Source: Leuconostoc carnosum (GTDB lineage Bacteria; Bacillota; Bacilli; Lactobacillales; Lactobacillaceae). From it: DNA of 64,000 nt. Location of the stretch: the NCBI RefSeq assembly GCF_014207505.1, contig NZ_JACHGL010000003.1, positions 124,001 through 188,000 on the forward strand, given 5' to 3'. Shown here one piece after another: positions 27,729 through 36,402 of this stretch. Every line of letters starts with the position of its first letter. The first letter of the stretch is position 1. Both the position numbers and the translations under genes were made by a program. The notes beneath the pieces were generated by a model, which did no database searches, was not told the DNA's origin, and saw nothing but the letters and a program-made list of their open reading frames with translations.

Positions 27729-28529
27729 TTAACCCTCCACAAAATATGAGTTAGCATCTTCATCCGTCAAATGCGCATCTATACCTAATTCATTACGGAG
27801 ACCAGCATATCCTTCTGACTCTAATTTTTGTGCTAACTCTGCACCACCTGTTTTCACAATACGACCATCCATCATCACATGAACAAAATCCGGCACAATA
27901 TAAGTCAATAATCGTTGATAATGTGTAATCATCAATGTACCAAAATCATCTGAACGCATCTCATTAACCCCTCGAGACACAACTTTCAATGCATCAATAT
28001 CTAATCCTGAATCAATTTCATCTAAAATCGCAATTTTAGGTTCAATCATCATCATTTGTAAGACTTCATTACGCTTTTTTTCACCACCAGAAAAGCCCTC
28101 GTTGAGATAACGTTCAGCCATTTCTTCAGACATCGAAAGAAACTCACGTTTTTCATCTAGCTTATTAATAAAATCCATCACATTAATTGGATCATCTTCA
28201 GGACGACGTGCATTGATAGCCGCTCGCATAAATTCAGCATTTGTCACGCCTTGAATTTCAGAAGGATATTGCATGGCCAGAAACAAACCAGCGCGTGCAC
28301 GTGCATCAACACTTAATTCAGCTAAGTCTTGATCATCCATATAAATATGTCCTGATGTCACTTCATAAGCCGGATGTCCCATAATTGTTTGTGATAAGGT
28401 TGATTTTCCAGTACCGTTTGGACCCATAATAGCATGAAATTCACCTGTCCTAACTGTTAAATTCAATCCCTTTAAAATTTCCTTACCTTCTACTGAAACA
28501 TGTAAATTAACTATTTTTAACGTTGTCAT
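27729..28529 (-). CDS. sufC: SUF ATPase subunit SufC
   Basis: 266-residue ABC-type ATPase. Walker A GPNGTGKS (36-43), signature FSGGEKKRNEVLQM, Walker B IAILDEIDSGLDIDAL, with the SufC-typical ITHYQRLL after it. It powers the SufBC2D scaffold. Its start overlaps the stop of the XRE regulator gene by four bases (ATGA), tying the regulator to the operon. Confidence 0.97.
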   Translation of the reverse strand: MTTLKIVNLHVSVEGKEILKGLNLTVRTGEFHAIMGPNGTGKSTLSQTIMGHPAYEVTSGHIYMDDQDLAELSVDARARAGLFLAMQYPSEIQGVTNAEFMRAAINARRPEDDPINVMDFINKLDEKREFLSMSEEMAERYLNEGFSGGEKKRNEVLQMMMIEPKIAILDEIDSGLDIDALKVVSRGVNEMRSDDFGTLMITHYQRLLTYIVPDFVHVMMDGRIVKTGGAELAQKLESEGYAGLRNELGIDAHLTDEDANSYFVEG

Positions 28530-29365
28530 TTTTTCCCCTTTTTACGTTGACTAACTTTGTCTAAAATCTCTTGATTACCATGCATTTTAGCAATCACACG
28601 CGCATTTTCAATCATTTCATTAACGATAAAACTTTGATTATGCCAGATATCTCCTGCTTCAACTAGTAACCAGAATAGATTTTCTAGGAAGTAAGTACGG
28701 TCATTCTTACTTGCTATATCAATACCAATTGCAGCCCAAGCCATAGCTTCCGTATGCTTTTTAACAGCCATTTGATACTGAGCTAATAAATAAAATGTCA
28801 TTAATTGAAAAATAGAATACTGCCCCGATATAATCACTTCACGATGTTTTGCCAAATCTTCAAACATCTTTTGTGCATCGCCACGTTCATTTATCATTAA
28901 GTAATAATGTAGTGTAATAGCATAAAAAGCATATTTTTGCGTTGATGGTAGCGCTGGAATATCTATTTTAGTAATGATTTTTTGTGCCTGATCAGTATCC
29001 TGCTGCCACATCACAGCTGCAAAATACTGTGTTAGTTGATAACTATTGCTTTCTGCCTTACCTAATTTGCTCGGTACAATCTCCTGAGTGTCCTGCCTAA
29101 ACCGTTCAATATTTTGATAGCCCATAGCTATGATAACATTAGATAAGACATCTTTACTTTTCTGTTGCTTAATTTGAACTGGAAAAATATCATTTAATGT
29201 TAAACCAAGTCTTTCACATAGCGTGACCATGATGTCAATTGCCGGAATCTGTTGATGATTTTCAAACTTCGATAATGTTGCTTGTGTACAAACCCCCTTT
29301 GATAAGGCCACTTGAGAAATTTTCAGTTTTTTCCTTGTCCCAATAAATTTTTCAACATCAATCAT
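28526..29365 (-). CDS. XRE-family regulator with TPR-like C-terminus, first gene of the SUF operon
   Basis: 279 residues. N-terminal helix-turn-helix (about 5-62: LKISQVALSKGVCTQATLSKFE) and a long helical C-terminal region resembling Rgg/MutR/PlcR-type proteins. Only two cysteines (in or near the DNA-binding domain), so it is unlikely to bind an Fe-S cluster as IscR does. Ribosome site GAAGGGG. It is placed between the attenuator and sufC and overlaps sufC by four bases. It may regulate the operon or the divergent ilvD promoter in response to a peptide or small ligand; nothing in the sequence identifies the signal. Confidence 0.85.
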   Translation of the reverse strand: MIDVEKFIGTRKKLKISQVALSKGVCTQATLSKFENHQQIPAIDIMVTLCERLGLTLNDIFPVQIKQQKSKDVLSNVIIAMGYQNIERFRQDTQEIVPSKLGKAESNSYQLTQYFAAVMWQQDTDQAQKIITKIDIPALPSTQKYAFYAITLHYYLMINERGDAQKMFEDLAKHREVIISGQYSIFQLMTFYLLAQYQMAVKKHTEAMAWAAIGIDIASKNDRTYFLENLFWLLVEAGDIWHNQSFIVNEMIENARVIAKMHGNQEILDKVSQRKKGKK

Positions 29366-29383
29366 TATTTCCCCTTCTATCTA

Positions 29384-29509
29384 TAAAAAAAAATCACCCT
29401 AGCTGTCACTACAGCTAGGGTGATTTTTGATTATTTCCCAACTGTCTACTAAATATATAGTAGACATTCACTCCAAATATGCCTACCTATTAACAAATAA
29501 TAAGTAGAC
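29384..29509 (-). promoter_or_regulatory. transcription attenuator of the SUF operon
   Basis: On the minus strand five alternating pairings are visible. 1:2 pairs GTCTACTTATTA (29498-29509) with 29481-29492 in twelve pairs. 2:3 pairs GGTAGGCAT (29479-29487) with 29459-29467. 3:4 pairs TGTCTACTA (29458-29466) with 29443-29451. 4:5 pairs ACAGTTGGG (29437-29445) with 29411-29420, one bulge. 5:6 is a perfect 17-pair terminator stem (29390-29427) with eight or more Us. Region 1 overlaps the Leu/Ile codons of the leader peptide and its stop codon is in region 2, the same logic as the leu attenuator. Confidence 0.87.
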
Positions 29510-29543
29510 TGAGAATGATTTGGTTGTTTTTTACATTTTTCAT
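29490..29543 (-). CDS. Ile/Leu-rich leader peptide of the SUF operon
   Basis: 17-residue frame MKNVKNNQIILSLLIIC, with GAGG five bases before the ATG at 29543. Seven of its last nine residues are Ile or Leu (ATC ATT CTC AGT CTA CTT ATT ATT TGT). The last codon is Cys, the sulfur donor for Fe-S clusters. It ends in TAA inside attenuator region 2. It belongs to the leader of the SUF operon, not of ilvD, which runs the other way. Confidence 0.82.
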   Translation of the reverse strand: MKNVKNNQIILSLLIIC

Positions 29544-29584
29544 AATGGCCTCGTTAAAAATCAAATAAAAATAAACATGAAGTA

Positions 29585-29613
29585 ATTATAGTTCTAATAT
29601 TAAAAGTTGTCAA
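29585..29613 (-). promoter_or_regulatory. SUF operon promoter, near-consensus
   Basis: TTGACA (29608-29613), 17-base spacer, TATAAT (29585-29590): a perfect sigma-70 consensus. The start near 29578 gives a leader of about 210 bases holding the leader peptide and attenuator. Such a strong promoter fits control by termination. Confidence 0.85.
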
Positions 29614-29684
29614 GAATTTTATCATAAATTAACCGACTTAAATAGCAAACAAAAATTAAATCAATATAATATTGGAATATCTCA

Positions 29685-29712
29685 TTGACTGTCTTACGAA
29701 GGTCTATATAAT
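29685..29712 (+). promoter_or_regulatory. ilvD promoter
   Basis: TTGACT (29685-29690), 16-base spacer, TATAAT (29707-29712), start near 29719, leader of about 36 bases with AAGGAG. No leader peptide or terminator precedes ilvD. The 70 bases between this and the divergent SUF promoter are AT-rich with no operator I can name. Confidence 0.75.
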
Positions 29713-29754
29713 TAAACCATCTATTAAAAATTAGAAAATAAGGAGAATATACAC

Positions 29755-31500
29755 ATGGCAGACACTTTTTCTTTTAACGTCAACTCAGATGATATCAAAA
29801 AAAGATCAGATCATATCAAAATGGGTATACATCAAGCACCGGCACGTTCACTACTTTATGCTACTGGGCAGGTTAAAGATCCCGAAGATATGAAGAAACC
29901 CTTTATTGCAATTTGCAATTCTTATATAGAAATTGTCCCGGGTCACGTTCACCTACGTGAATTAGCAGAGGTAGCAAAACAAGCCATTCGCGATGCTGGT
30001 GGCATTCCGTTTGAATTTAACACAATTGGTGTGGACGACGGTATCGCCATGGGGCATCTAGGTATGCGCTACTCTTTACCATCGCGTGAACTAATTGCTG
30101 ATTCAGCTGAAACTGTTATTACTGCTCACTGGTTTGATGGTGTTTTCTTCATGCCAAACTGTGACAAAATAACACCAGGTATGATTATGGCTTCATTACG
30201 TTGTAATGTCCCTTCAGTTTTTGTTTCTGGTGGCCCAATGAAGGCTGGTTTAGATGCTCATGGCAAAGCAACAACATTGTCTTCTATGTTTGAAGCAGTG
30301 GGCACTTTTAAATCTGGCCTGATGTCTCAAGAAGAATTTTTACAGCTAGAACAAAACGCTTGCCCCACTTGCGGTTCATGTGCAGGCATGTTTACTGCGA
30401 ATTCAATGAATACCTTAATGGAAGTCATGGGTATTGCCCAACCCTTTAACGGTACAGCTTTGGCAATATCTGATGAACGACGCGAGTTAGTGCGTGAAGG
30501 GGCTAAAAACCTCATGCGTATGGTACGTGATAATGTCCGACCTCGCGATCTTATCTCAAAAGAATCTTTGGATGATGCGATGGCACTGGATATGGCAATG
30601 GGTGGATCAACCAATACTGTACTACATATTTTATCAATCGCTCATGAAGCTGGTATTCCATATGATCAGTCAGATATCAACAAAATAGCCGAAAAGGTCC
30701 CTTACTTATCAAAAATTGCCCCATCTTCAAAATGGGCAATGGAAGATGTTCATAATGCTGGCGGTGTGCCCGCCATCGTTAACGAATTAATTCGTATGGG
30801 TAACATTTTACATCCGGATCGCATGACTGTTACTGGTAAAACATTGCGTGAAAACGTAGCCAATCACCCAATACTCAATGATGAAATTATTCGTAAATTT
30901 GATGTTAACCCCTACTCAAAAGAAGGTGGTTTATCAATTTTATACGGTAATATTGCGCCCAAAGGTTCCGTTATCAAAGCCGGTGGTGTTGACCCCAGTA
31001 TCAAAACTTTCACTGGTGAAGCCATCGTCTTTAATTCAGAACAAGAAGCCGTAGAAGCAATTGATTCTGGAAAAATTCATGCTGGTCAGGTTTTGGTCAT
31101 CCGTTATGAAGGACCAAAAGGTGGACCAGGTATGCCTGAAATGTTAGGACCAACATCTGCTATCACTGGTATGGGACTTGGTAAAGAAGTTGCACTAGTA
31201 ACTGATGGCCGTTTTTCTGGTGCTTCACGTGGTATTTCGGTGGGCCACATTAGCCCAGAAGCCGCTGAAGGTGGGCCAATTGCACTTGTTCACGATGGTG
31301 ACAAAATTACCATTGATTTAGTCAATCGCACAATCGATTTACATGTTGATGAACAAGAATTAGATGTACGTCGCCAATCCCTGACACCATTCATGCCAAA
31401 AATTCGTAATGGCTGGCTAGCACGTTACCAAGCTTTGGTGACTTCAGCTAATACAGGCGCTGTTCTGAAAGGTGCCGATGAGCTGTTTCCTAAACTATAA
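29755..31500 (+). CDS. ilvD: dihydroxy-acid dehydratase
   Basis: 581 residues, usual for the Gram-positive type. It dehydrates dihydroxyisovalerate and dihydroxymethylvalerate to the keto acid precursors of Val, Leu and Ile. Fe-S cluster cysteines are visible in [11 protein letters not shown] and [11 protein letters not shown], and the C-terminal [23 protein letters not shown] is the family signature. No ilvB, ilvC or ilvA is in the window. It is divergent from the SUF operon and followed by a DUF59 gene and a BASS permease in the same direction. Confidence 0.98.
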   Translation: MADTFSFNVNSDDIKKRSDHIKMGIHQAPARSLLYATGQVKDPEDMKKPFIAICNSYIEIVPGHVHLRELAEVAKQAIRDAGGIPFEFNTIGVDDGIAMGHLGMRYSLPSRELIADSAETVITAHWFDGVFFMPNCDKITPGMIMASLRCNVPSVFVSGGPMKAGLDAHGKATTLSSMFEAVGTFKSGLMSQEEFLQLEQNACPTCGSCAGMFTANSMNTLMEVMGIAQPFNGTALAISDERRELVREGAKNLMRMVRDNVRPRDLISKESLDDAMALDMAMGGSTNTVLHILSIAHEAGIPYDQSDINKIAEKVPYLSKIAPSSKWAMEDVHNAGGVPAIVNELIRMGNILHPDRMTVTGKTLRENVANHPILNDEIIRKFDVNPYSKEGGLSILYGNIAPKGSVIKAGGVDPSIKTFTGEAIVFNSEQEAVEAIDSGKIHAGQVLVIRYEGPKGGPGMPEMLGPTSAITGMGLGKEVALVTDGRFSGASRGISVGHISPEAAEGGPIALVHDGDKITIDLVNRTIDLHVDEQELDVRRQSLTPFMPKIRNGWLARYQALVTSANTGAVLKGADELFPKL

Positions 31501-31524
31501 CAATTAACTGATGAGGATCACACT

Positions 31525-31845
31525 ATGGAGAATACAACAGAAAATCTGGAAGATCGTATATTATCAGCTCTATCACAAGTCATTGATCCCGAATTGCGCT
31601 GTGATATTGTTAATTTAGGTTTAGTATATGGCTTAACCATGGCTTCCGATGGCAATCTCACTGTGAAACTTACCCTAACCACTATGGGCTGTCCGTTAAC
31701 TGCTGTCCTGGAAAAAATGATTATTAATGCACTAATGCCTTTGGAGGAAATTAACCAAGTGTGTGTGGAATTAGTATGGGAACCAGCTTGGTCTGTCAAC
31801 AACATGAGTCGCTATGCAAAAATGGCGCTTGGCATACATGCATAA
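31525..31845 (+). CDS. DUF59/SufT-like Fe-S accessory protein, ilvD-linked paralog
   Basis: 106 residues, same family and layout as the gene at 23165-23479: [52 protein letters not shown]. It begins 24 bases after ilvD behind GATGAGGATC. Its link to ilvD suggests a role in delivering or repairing the IlvD cluster, while the SUF-linked copy may serve other targets such as LeuC. That division of labour is an inference. Confidence 0.88.
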   Translation: MENTTENLEDRILSALSQVIDPELRCDIVNLGLVYGLTMASDGNLTVKLTLTTMGCPLTAVLEKMIINALMPLEEINQVCVELVWEPAWSVNNMSRYAKMALGIHA

Positions 31846-31886
31846 CAACTCAGTACCATTAAATATACTATTATTAGGAGAAAAAT

Positions 31887-32882
31887 ATGATTAAATTGAA
31901 ACGCGTTTCAAATTTTCTAACAAACTACTTTACTTTGTTCGTGATTTTAGTTACTTTACTAGCTATTTTCATGCCAAACCCAGGCACATTATTAGCTACC
32001 ACAAAAATTGGTCACTTGTCAGCAGTTTCTATTTTATTAATGATTGTTTTATTCGGCATGGGTATCACACTAGCACCGACTGATTTTAAACGTGTTGCAA
32101 AAAATCCACTGCAAGTTATTCTAGGAACGGTTGCGCATTACGTGATCATGCCATTGATCGCATTTATGCTTGTACATTTGTTTGGCTTAACTGGTGCTGC
32201 AGCTGTTGGTGTCATTCTTGTTGGATCAGCACCATCTGGTACGTCTTCCAATGTGATGTCGTTTTTGTCTGGTGGTGATGTGGCCCTAGATGTTTCTATT
32301 GGACTATTATCAACGCTACTAGCACCCGTGATGATTCCAACACTGTTAAAATTATTAGCTGGCAGATGGGTTAAAGTACCATTTTCGTCAATGTTCTTTT
32401 CGGCATTTGAAATTGTGATCATCCCAATTGTATTAGGTGTCATTGTTCATACTATTTTTAAGCAGCATGTTCAAAAGATTATTGAGGTCATGCCTTTGAT
32501 TTCTCAAATTGCTATTTTAGTCATTATTTTAGCCGTTCTTTCTGCTAATTCACATACTATTTTGGCAGTTTCAACATTAATTTTGATTCCCGTTGTTATT
32601 TTACACAATTTATTAGGTTATTCATTAGGATTTTTGTTCTCAAAATTGATGAAAATGGATATACCACAACAAAAAGCCATTACCTTTGAAGTCGGTATGC
32701 AAGATTCTGCCTTAGCTTCGACATTAGCTATTTCATTTTTTGAACCTGCTTCAGCTATTGCTGCGGTCATATTCTCAGTATGGCACAATGTCTCAGGATC
32801 TGTATTAGCTTCTTTATGGAAAAAGCATTCAGAAAAAAAGCCCAAAACATCACCAGCTTATACAATTTCCCCAGAAAACTAA
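31887..32882 (+). CDS. BASS-family (bile acid:sodium symporter-like) permease
   Basis: 331 residues, about nine or ten membrane segments. Family motifs: FGMGITL, GSAPSGTSSNVMSFLSGGDVALD and the VGMQDSALASTLA segment, which correspond to the sodium/substrate crossover helices. Family members in bacteria and plants move organic anions including ketopantoate (PanS) and 2-keto acids. Placed 41 bases after the DUF59 gene in the ilvD operon, it may carry a branched-chain 2-keto acid or ketopantoate. The substrate is not shown by sequence. Confidence 0.85.
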   Translation: MIKLKRVSNFLTNYFTLFVILVTLLAIFMPNPGTLLATTKIGHLSAVSILLMIVLFGMGITLAPTDFKRVAKNPLQVILGTVAHYVIMPLIAFMLVHLFGLTGAAAVGVILVGSAPSGTSSNVMSFLSGGDVALDVSIGLLSTLLAPVMIPTLLKLLAGRWVKVPFSSMFFSAFEIVIIPIVLGVIVHTIFKQHVQKIIEVMPLISQIAILVIILAVLSANSHTILAVSTLILIPVVILHNLLGYSLGFLFSKLMKMDIPQQKAITFEVGMQDSALASTLAISFFEPASAIAAVIFSVWHNVSGSVLASLWKKHSEKKPKTSPAYTISPEN

Positions 32883-32885
32883 TTT

Positions 32886-32922
32886 AAAAAAGCAGACAAT
32901 TTATAAATTGTCTGCTTTTTTT
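32886..32922. terminator. bidirectional terminator after the ilvD operon
   Basis: AAAAAGCAGACAATTT and its complement form a long stem with A/T runs on both sides, between convergent genes. Confidence 0.9.
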
Positions 32923-32943
32923 AAATAATAATTACGCCAAAAC

Positions 32944-33912
32944 TCACTCTTTGGCAGTTTGGTAAGGTCTTGTGTTTTGTTTGTCAGCAAATCGATTGCC
33001 AATAAACATTACTGTTGACCCGGTAACAATAACTACAACACCAATGATAGTATTCAACAGTATCTGTTCTTGTAAAATAATTAAAGCTAGTATTGGTGCT
33101 AAAGCTGGCTTGATGAAGAAAATTAACGAAGCCGTAGAAACATCCCCTGCTTCCATCGCTAATGCGTACAATACATAACCCGCTGCCGTAATACCGACCG
33201 CAATATAAAGCAACATCCAAATATCGTCTGCGTTTATGCCTTGAATAATGGGCACATTAGAGAAATTACGTAACGCCACTGAACCGCTCATGACCTGAGC
33301 AACTACATGAATATGTGATATACCAATAATAACAAGTAATTCTAATGCACCAGCAATAAATGAAAAGCAAGTCATTGCCAATCCATCATAGCCACGTTGC
33401 ATTGAATATCGTCGTGTAATAATAGCATACAAGCCAAACGTCAAAGCACTACCTAACGATAATGCAATACCTAGAGGATTAGTCAAATGTATTGGATTAA
33501 CAATAATCACTAAACCTATCATAGAAATAATAACTGCTAACAAGTTTGTTCGACTCAGCGTTTCATGTAAAATGACGTAGCTGAACAATAGCGCAAAAAT
33601 AGGATTAGAACTAAATAATACCGCAACCGTTGATGCCTTATCAATTTCAACAGCAATTTGGTATAAACTCATACTAATAACAACACCAACTAAGCCGGTC
33701 AGTAAAAACATTCGCAAATCACGTCCTATGATACGAATATGTCGTTGTTGCATCCGATGTATGGCCAAGGGTAACAAGACCAAGCCACCTATGCCAAAAC
33801 GCAAAAAATTAATTTGCGTACCATTAAATTCACTGCCCGCTAATTTTAGCGCAATCTCCATTGAACTAAACAAAAAAGTTGAAATGAATACATAAATATA
33901 AGCTTTTTTCAT
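32944..33912 (-). CDS. EamA/DMT-family membrane transporter
   Basis: 322 residues, ten predicted membrane segments in two EamA repeats (about 1-140 and 150-310). Features such as GGLVLLPLA, SSNPIFALLFSYVILHE and FIKPALAPILALIILQEQ are typical of drug/metabolite exporters of the RhaT/YdcZ-like group. The substrate, perhaps an amino acid or metabolite, cannot be told from sequence. It is monocistronic. Confidence 0.85.
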   Translation of the reverse strand: MKKAYIYVFISTFLFSSMEIALKLAGSEFNGTQINFLRFGIGGLVLLPLAIHRMQQRHIRIIGRDLRMFLLTGLVGVVISMSLYQIAVEIDKASTVAVLFSSNPIFALLFSYVILHETLSRTNLLAVIISMIGLVIIVNPIHLTNPLGIALSLGSALTFGLYAIITRRYSMQRGYDGLAMTCFSFIAGALELLVIIGISHIHVVAQVMSGSVALRNFSNVPIIQGINADDIWMLLYIAVGITAAGYVLYALAMEAGDVSTASLIFFIKPALAPILALIILQEQILLNTIIGVVVIVTGSTVMFIGNRFADKQNTRPYQTAKE

Positions 33913-33989
33913 TATACATCCCTGTCATTTAATATATTTCCAGTATATTACTTTTTGGCCGCGGTGTTAAATTATTTTCTACATCAAAT

Positions 33990-34017
33990 AAAAAAATGAT
34001 GCTTACACATCATTTTT
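33990..34017 (-). terminator. terminator overlapping the helicase stop codon
   Basis: AAAAATGATG and CATCATTTTT form a stem with a six-base loop; the helicase stop lies inside the upstream arm and Us follow on the minus strand. Confidence 0.75.
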
Positions 34018-35356
34018 CGTCATGCTTTTTTGCCCATTTAGGTTTACCTTTATTTTTTGAATCTTTCAAACGCTTTTTCTTCTTTGGCTTTTCAGGCACA
34101 GCATCAATTGCTGCTTTAAGTGATGGTTTCTGATTTTTAGTCACATGCTGTGTACTTGTAGCTTGAATTTTGCTTGCTGATGGCGCTACCTCAACTACTT
34201 TGTGCGCTAGCCGAGGTTCTTTTTTTGGCGTTTGAGATATTGATTCATCTTTAACTTTAGTTTGCTTTTGATCCAAATACTGATTGGCTGCTTTAACCAA
34301 ATGGAAATCATCACCTAATTCACGCTTTAAATCACGAATATCATGATCATTTCCCAAGTTCAACACCCGCCCAGCTTTACCCATACGACCAGTACGACCT
34401 GTACGATGGACATATGTTTTTTTACGTTCTGGTAATTGTGCATTGACAACCAATGGCAAATCTTCAATATCTAATCCACGAGCAGCTACGTCGGTCACTA
34501 ACAAAAGGTCAACCTCTCCTTGTTTGAACAAACGTAGGGCATCCGCGCGCTGAACTTGACGCTTGTCGTTACTACCAATACTCATCACACTCACATGCGC
34601 ATGGCGTAATGTAGCCTGCATGTTAACTAACCCACTAATCGTATTGAAAAATACAAGTGCTTGTTGATGTTGACGTGCTAGCTGTACCAATACAGCAGCT
34701 TTTGCTTTTTGATCAACATACTGAAATTCATGCGTAATTGCAGTCGGTGCGTCAGTGCCAACCGAAATTGGATGAACAGTTTGCGAAAATGTTTCTGCTA
34801 CATATTTCAAATCAGCACCCGAGGTTGCTGAAAACAAGCCTAATTGTATCGGCTGTGGTAGTTGAGCAGCCAATTGTTCTAAACTTTCATGGCGTTCATC
34901 ATTCATCATGGCATCAGCTTCGTCGAAAATAACTGTTTTAAGGTCATTTAGTTTCAAGACATGACCATCAATCATTGTTAACACGCGACCTAATGTACCG
35001 ACAACAATATGTGGCTTATCTTTTTTTAACTTATCAGCCTGACGGCGCCCATTAGCACCACCGATTAAGCTAGTAACAGAGACACCAACATAAGCACCCC
35101 ACTCACGAGCTACTGCTGTCGTTTGCATGGCTAATTCTTGACTGGGCGCTAAAATTAAAACCTGTGTACGCTTACTTGTCGCATCTATACGCGACAGAAT
35201 TGGTAAAATAAAAGCTAGCGTCTTGCCGGTTCCCGTTGGTGCCAAGCCAAAAATACTGTCACCTTTGGCTAAACGATTCCAAACCGCATTTTGAATAGGT
35301 GTTGGTTCATCGAATTGTGCGTTAAATTTTTCTAGTAGTTCTGGTTTAATTGTCAT
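34010..35356 (-). CDS. DEAD-box RNA helicase
   Basis: 448 residues. Q motif FDEPTPIQ, motif I APTGTGKT (39-46), DEAD at 145-148, FSATSG, ARGLDIEDLPLVV and HRTGRTGRMGKAG. After the two RecA domains (to about 365) comes a lysine-rich, low-complexity tail ending KKKRLKDSKNKGKPKWAKKH-like sequence, suited to RNA binding. It most resembles CshB/YqfR-type helicases, which act in ribosome assembly and cold adaptation, but the exact ortholog is not certain. Confidence 0.92.
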   Translation of the reverse strand: MTIKPELLEKFNAQFDEPTPIQNAVWNRLAKGDSIFGLAPTGTGKTLAFILPILSRIDATSKRTQVLILAPSQELAMQTTAVAREWGAYVGVSVTSLIGGANGRRQADKLKKDKPHIVVGTLGRVLTMIDGHVLKLNDLKTVIFDEADAMMNDERHESLEQLAAQLPQPIQLGLFSATSGADLKYVAETFSQTVHPISVGTDAPTAITHEFQYVDQKAKAAVLVQLARQHQQALVFFNTISGLVNMQATLRHAHVSVMSIGSNDKRQVQRADALRLFKQGEVDLLLVTDVAARGLDIEDLPLVVNAQLPERKKTYVHRTGRTGRMGKAGRVLNLGNDHDIRDLKRELGDDFHLVKAANQYLDQKQTKVKDESISQTPKKEPRLAHKVVEVAPSASKIQATSTQHVTKNQKPSLKAAIDAVPEKPKKKKRLKDSKNKGKPKWAKKHDEK

Positions 35357-35400
35357 TAAAATTCTTTCTGAAATGGCGATGCCATTAAAATATGTCGTTG

Positions 35401-36402
35401 CTAATTTTGCAGTTCATCAGCTGGGAAAACGATACCAGCTGACTGACGCAAGTCAAAAAGTGTTTGATTGACCTGTTTTGCTAACTGGAACCATTGATTA
35501 TAATGTTCATGCTGTGCTACTGGATCATTAATTATATCAGCAAAATCCTGTGCTTCTTTAATCATTGGATTATCAGCCACTTTTTCACTAATAGTGTCAG
35601 CATTCCCCTCACCATCATAATACTTAACTTCTTCAAGTTCTGCAATATTTGATATCACAATGGTTTCTTTCAAACCATAAATTTCACTGGGTAAATAAGA
35701 ATTAGCACTTTTACCAAAAAGAAGTGTCACGTTATAATCATCGAAAAACAAGTTAGCTGTTCCCTTACCATCAGCACCGTTTCTAAGTAAAGTTGGTAAA
35801 TATTGTACAGCTCGCGGTGTGCCAAACAAAGAGATAGCCGCATACAATGGATAAACGCCCAAATCATACAACGCACCACCACTAAATTCGCGTGTTAGAA
35901 CATTTGGCTCGTCACCGGCTAAATAAGCATCATAACGCGAAGAATACTTTTGGTAAACAAATGTTGCTCCTTGCAATTGGGTGAGTTCACCCATTGTTTG
36001 TTCAATAATTTTAAAGTTAGATTGGTGCACATGTCGCGCCGCTTCAAAGAAACGGACATCGGGATGTGACGCCAGTAGCTCTTCAATAATTGCAAACTCT
36101 GTTGGATTACTGAAAGCCGGTTTTTCTACAATAACATTTATCCCTGCTTCAATAGCTGCCTTAGCCTGTTCAAAATGTAAAGCATTTGGAGAAGCAATAT
36201 AGACAGCGTCAATGTTAGTGTATAAGTCACTTAACGTGGTCACAATTGAGACGTCATTAGTAGATAACGTACTTAAAAAATTTTCCCCACGTTCAATTGT
36301 ACGAGAATAAATTTTTGATAATTCATATGCTGTTGTTTTTTGTGCCGCCTCAATGAACATTTTTGTAATCCAGCTTGTACCAATAACACCTAATTTAATC
36401 AT
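35401..36402 (-). CDS. Gfo/Idh/MocA-family oxidoreductase
   Basis: 333 residues. N-terminal Rossmann fold (LGVIGTSWITKMFIEAA), the family motif EKPAF in VIVEKPAFSNPTEFA, and a C-terminal alpha/beta domain with GGALYDLGVYPLYAA. The usual GTGxxA nucleotide loop is GTSWI here but placement fits. Likely an NAD(P)-dependent sugar or polyol dehydrogenase; substrate unknown. Its start overlaps the stop of the GH25-like gene upstream by four bases. Confidence 0.88.
   Translation of the reverse strand: MIKLGVIGTSWITKMFIEAAQKTTAYELSKIYSRTIERGENFLSTLSTNDVSIVTTLSDLYTNIDAVYIASPNALHFEQAKAAIEAGINVIVEKPAFSNPTEFAIIEELLASHPDVRFFEAARHVHQSNFKIIEQTMGELTQLQGATFVYQKYSSRYDAYLAGDEPNVLTREFSGGALYDLGVYPLYAAISLFGTPRAVQYLPTLLRNGADGKGTANLFFDDYNVTLLFGKSANSYLPSEIYGLKETIVISNIAELEEVKYYDGEGNADTISEKVADNPMIKEAQDFADIINDPVAQHEHYNQWFQLAKQVNQTLFDLRQSAGIVFPADELQN

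Noticed and set aside
29384-29430. SUF attenuator hairpin read as an ilvD attenuator
   Set aside because: The leader peptide, U-run and order of alternative stems are all on the minus strand; ilvD has its own promoter 255 bases further on with a short simple leader.
32138-32443. 101-codon minus-strand frame inside the BASS permease gene
   Set aside because: Antisense to a strongly supported membrane protein; no ribosome site and no recognisable domain.
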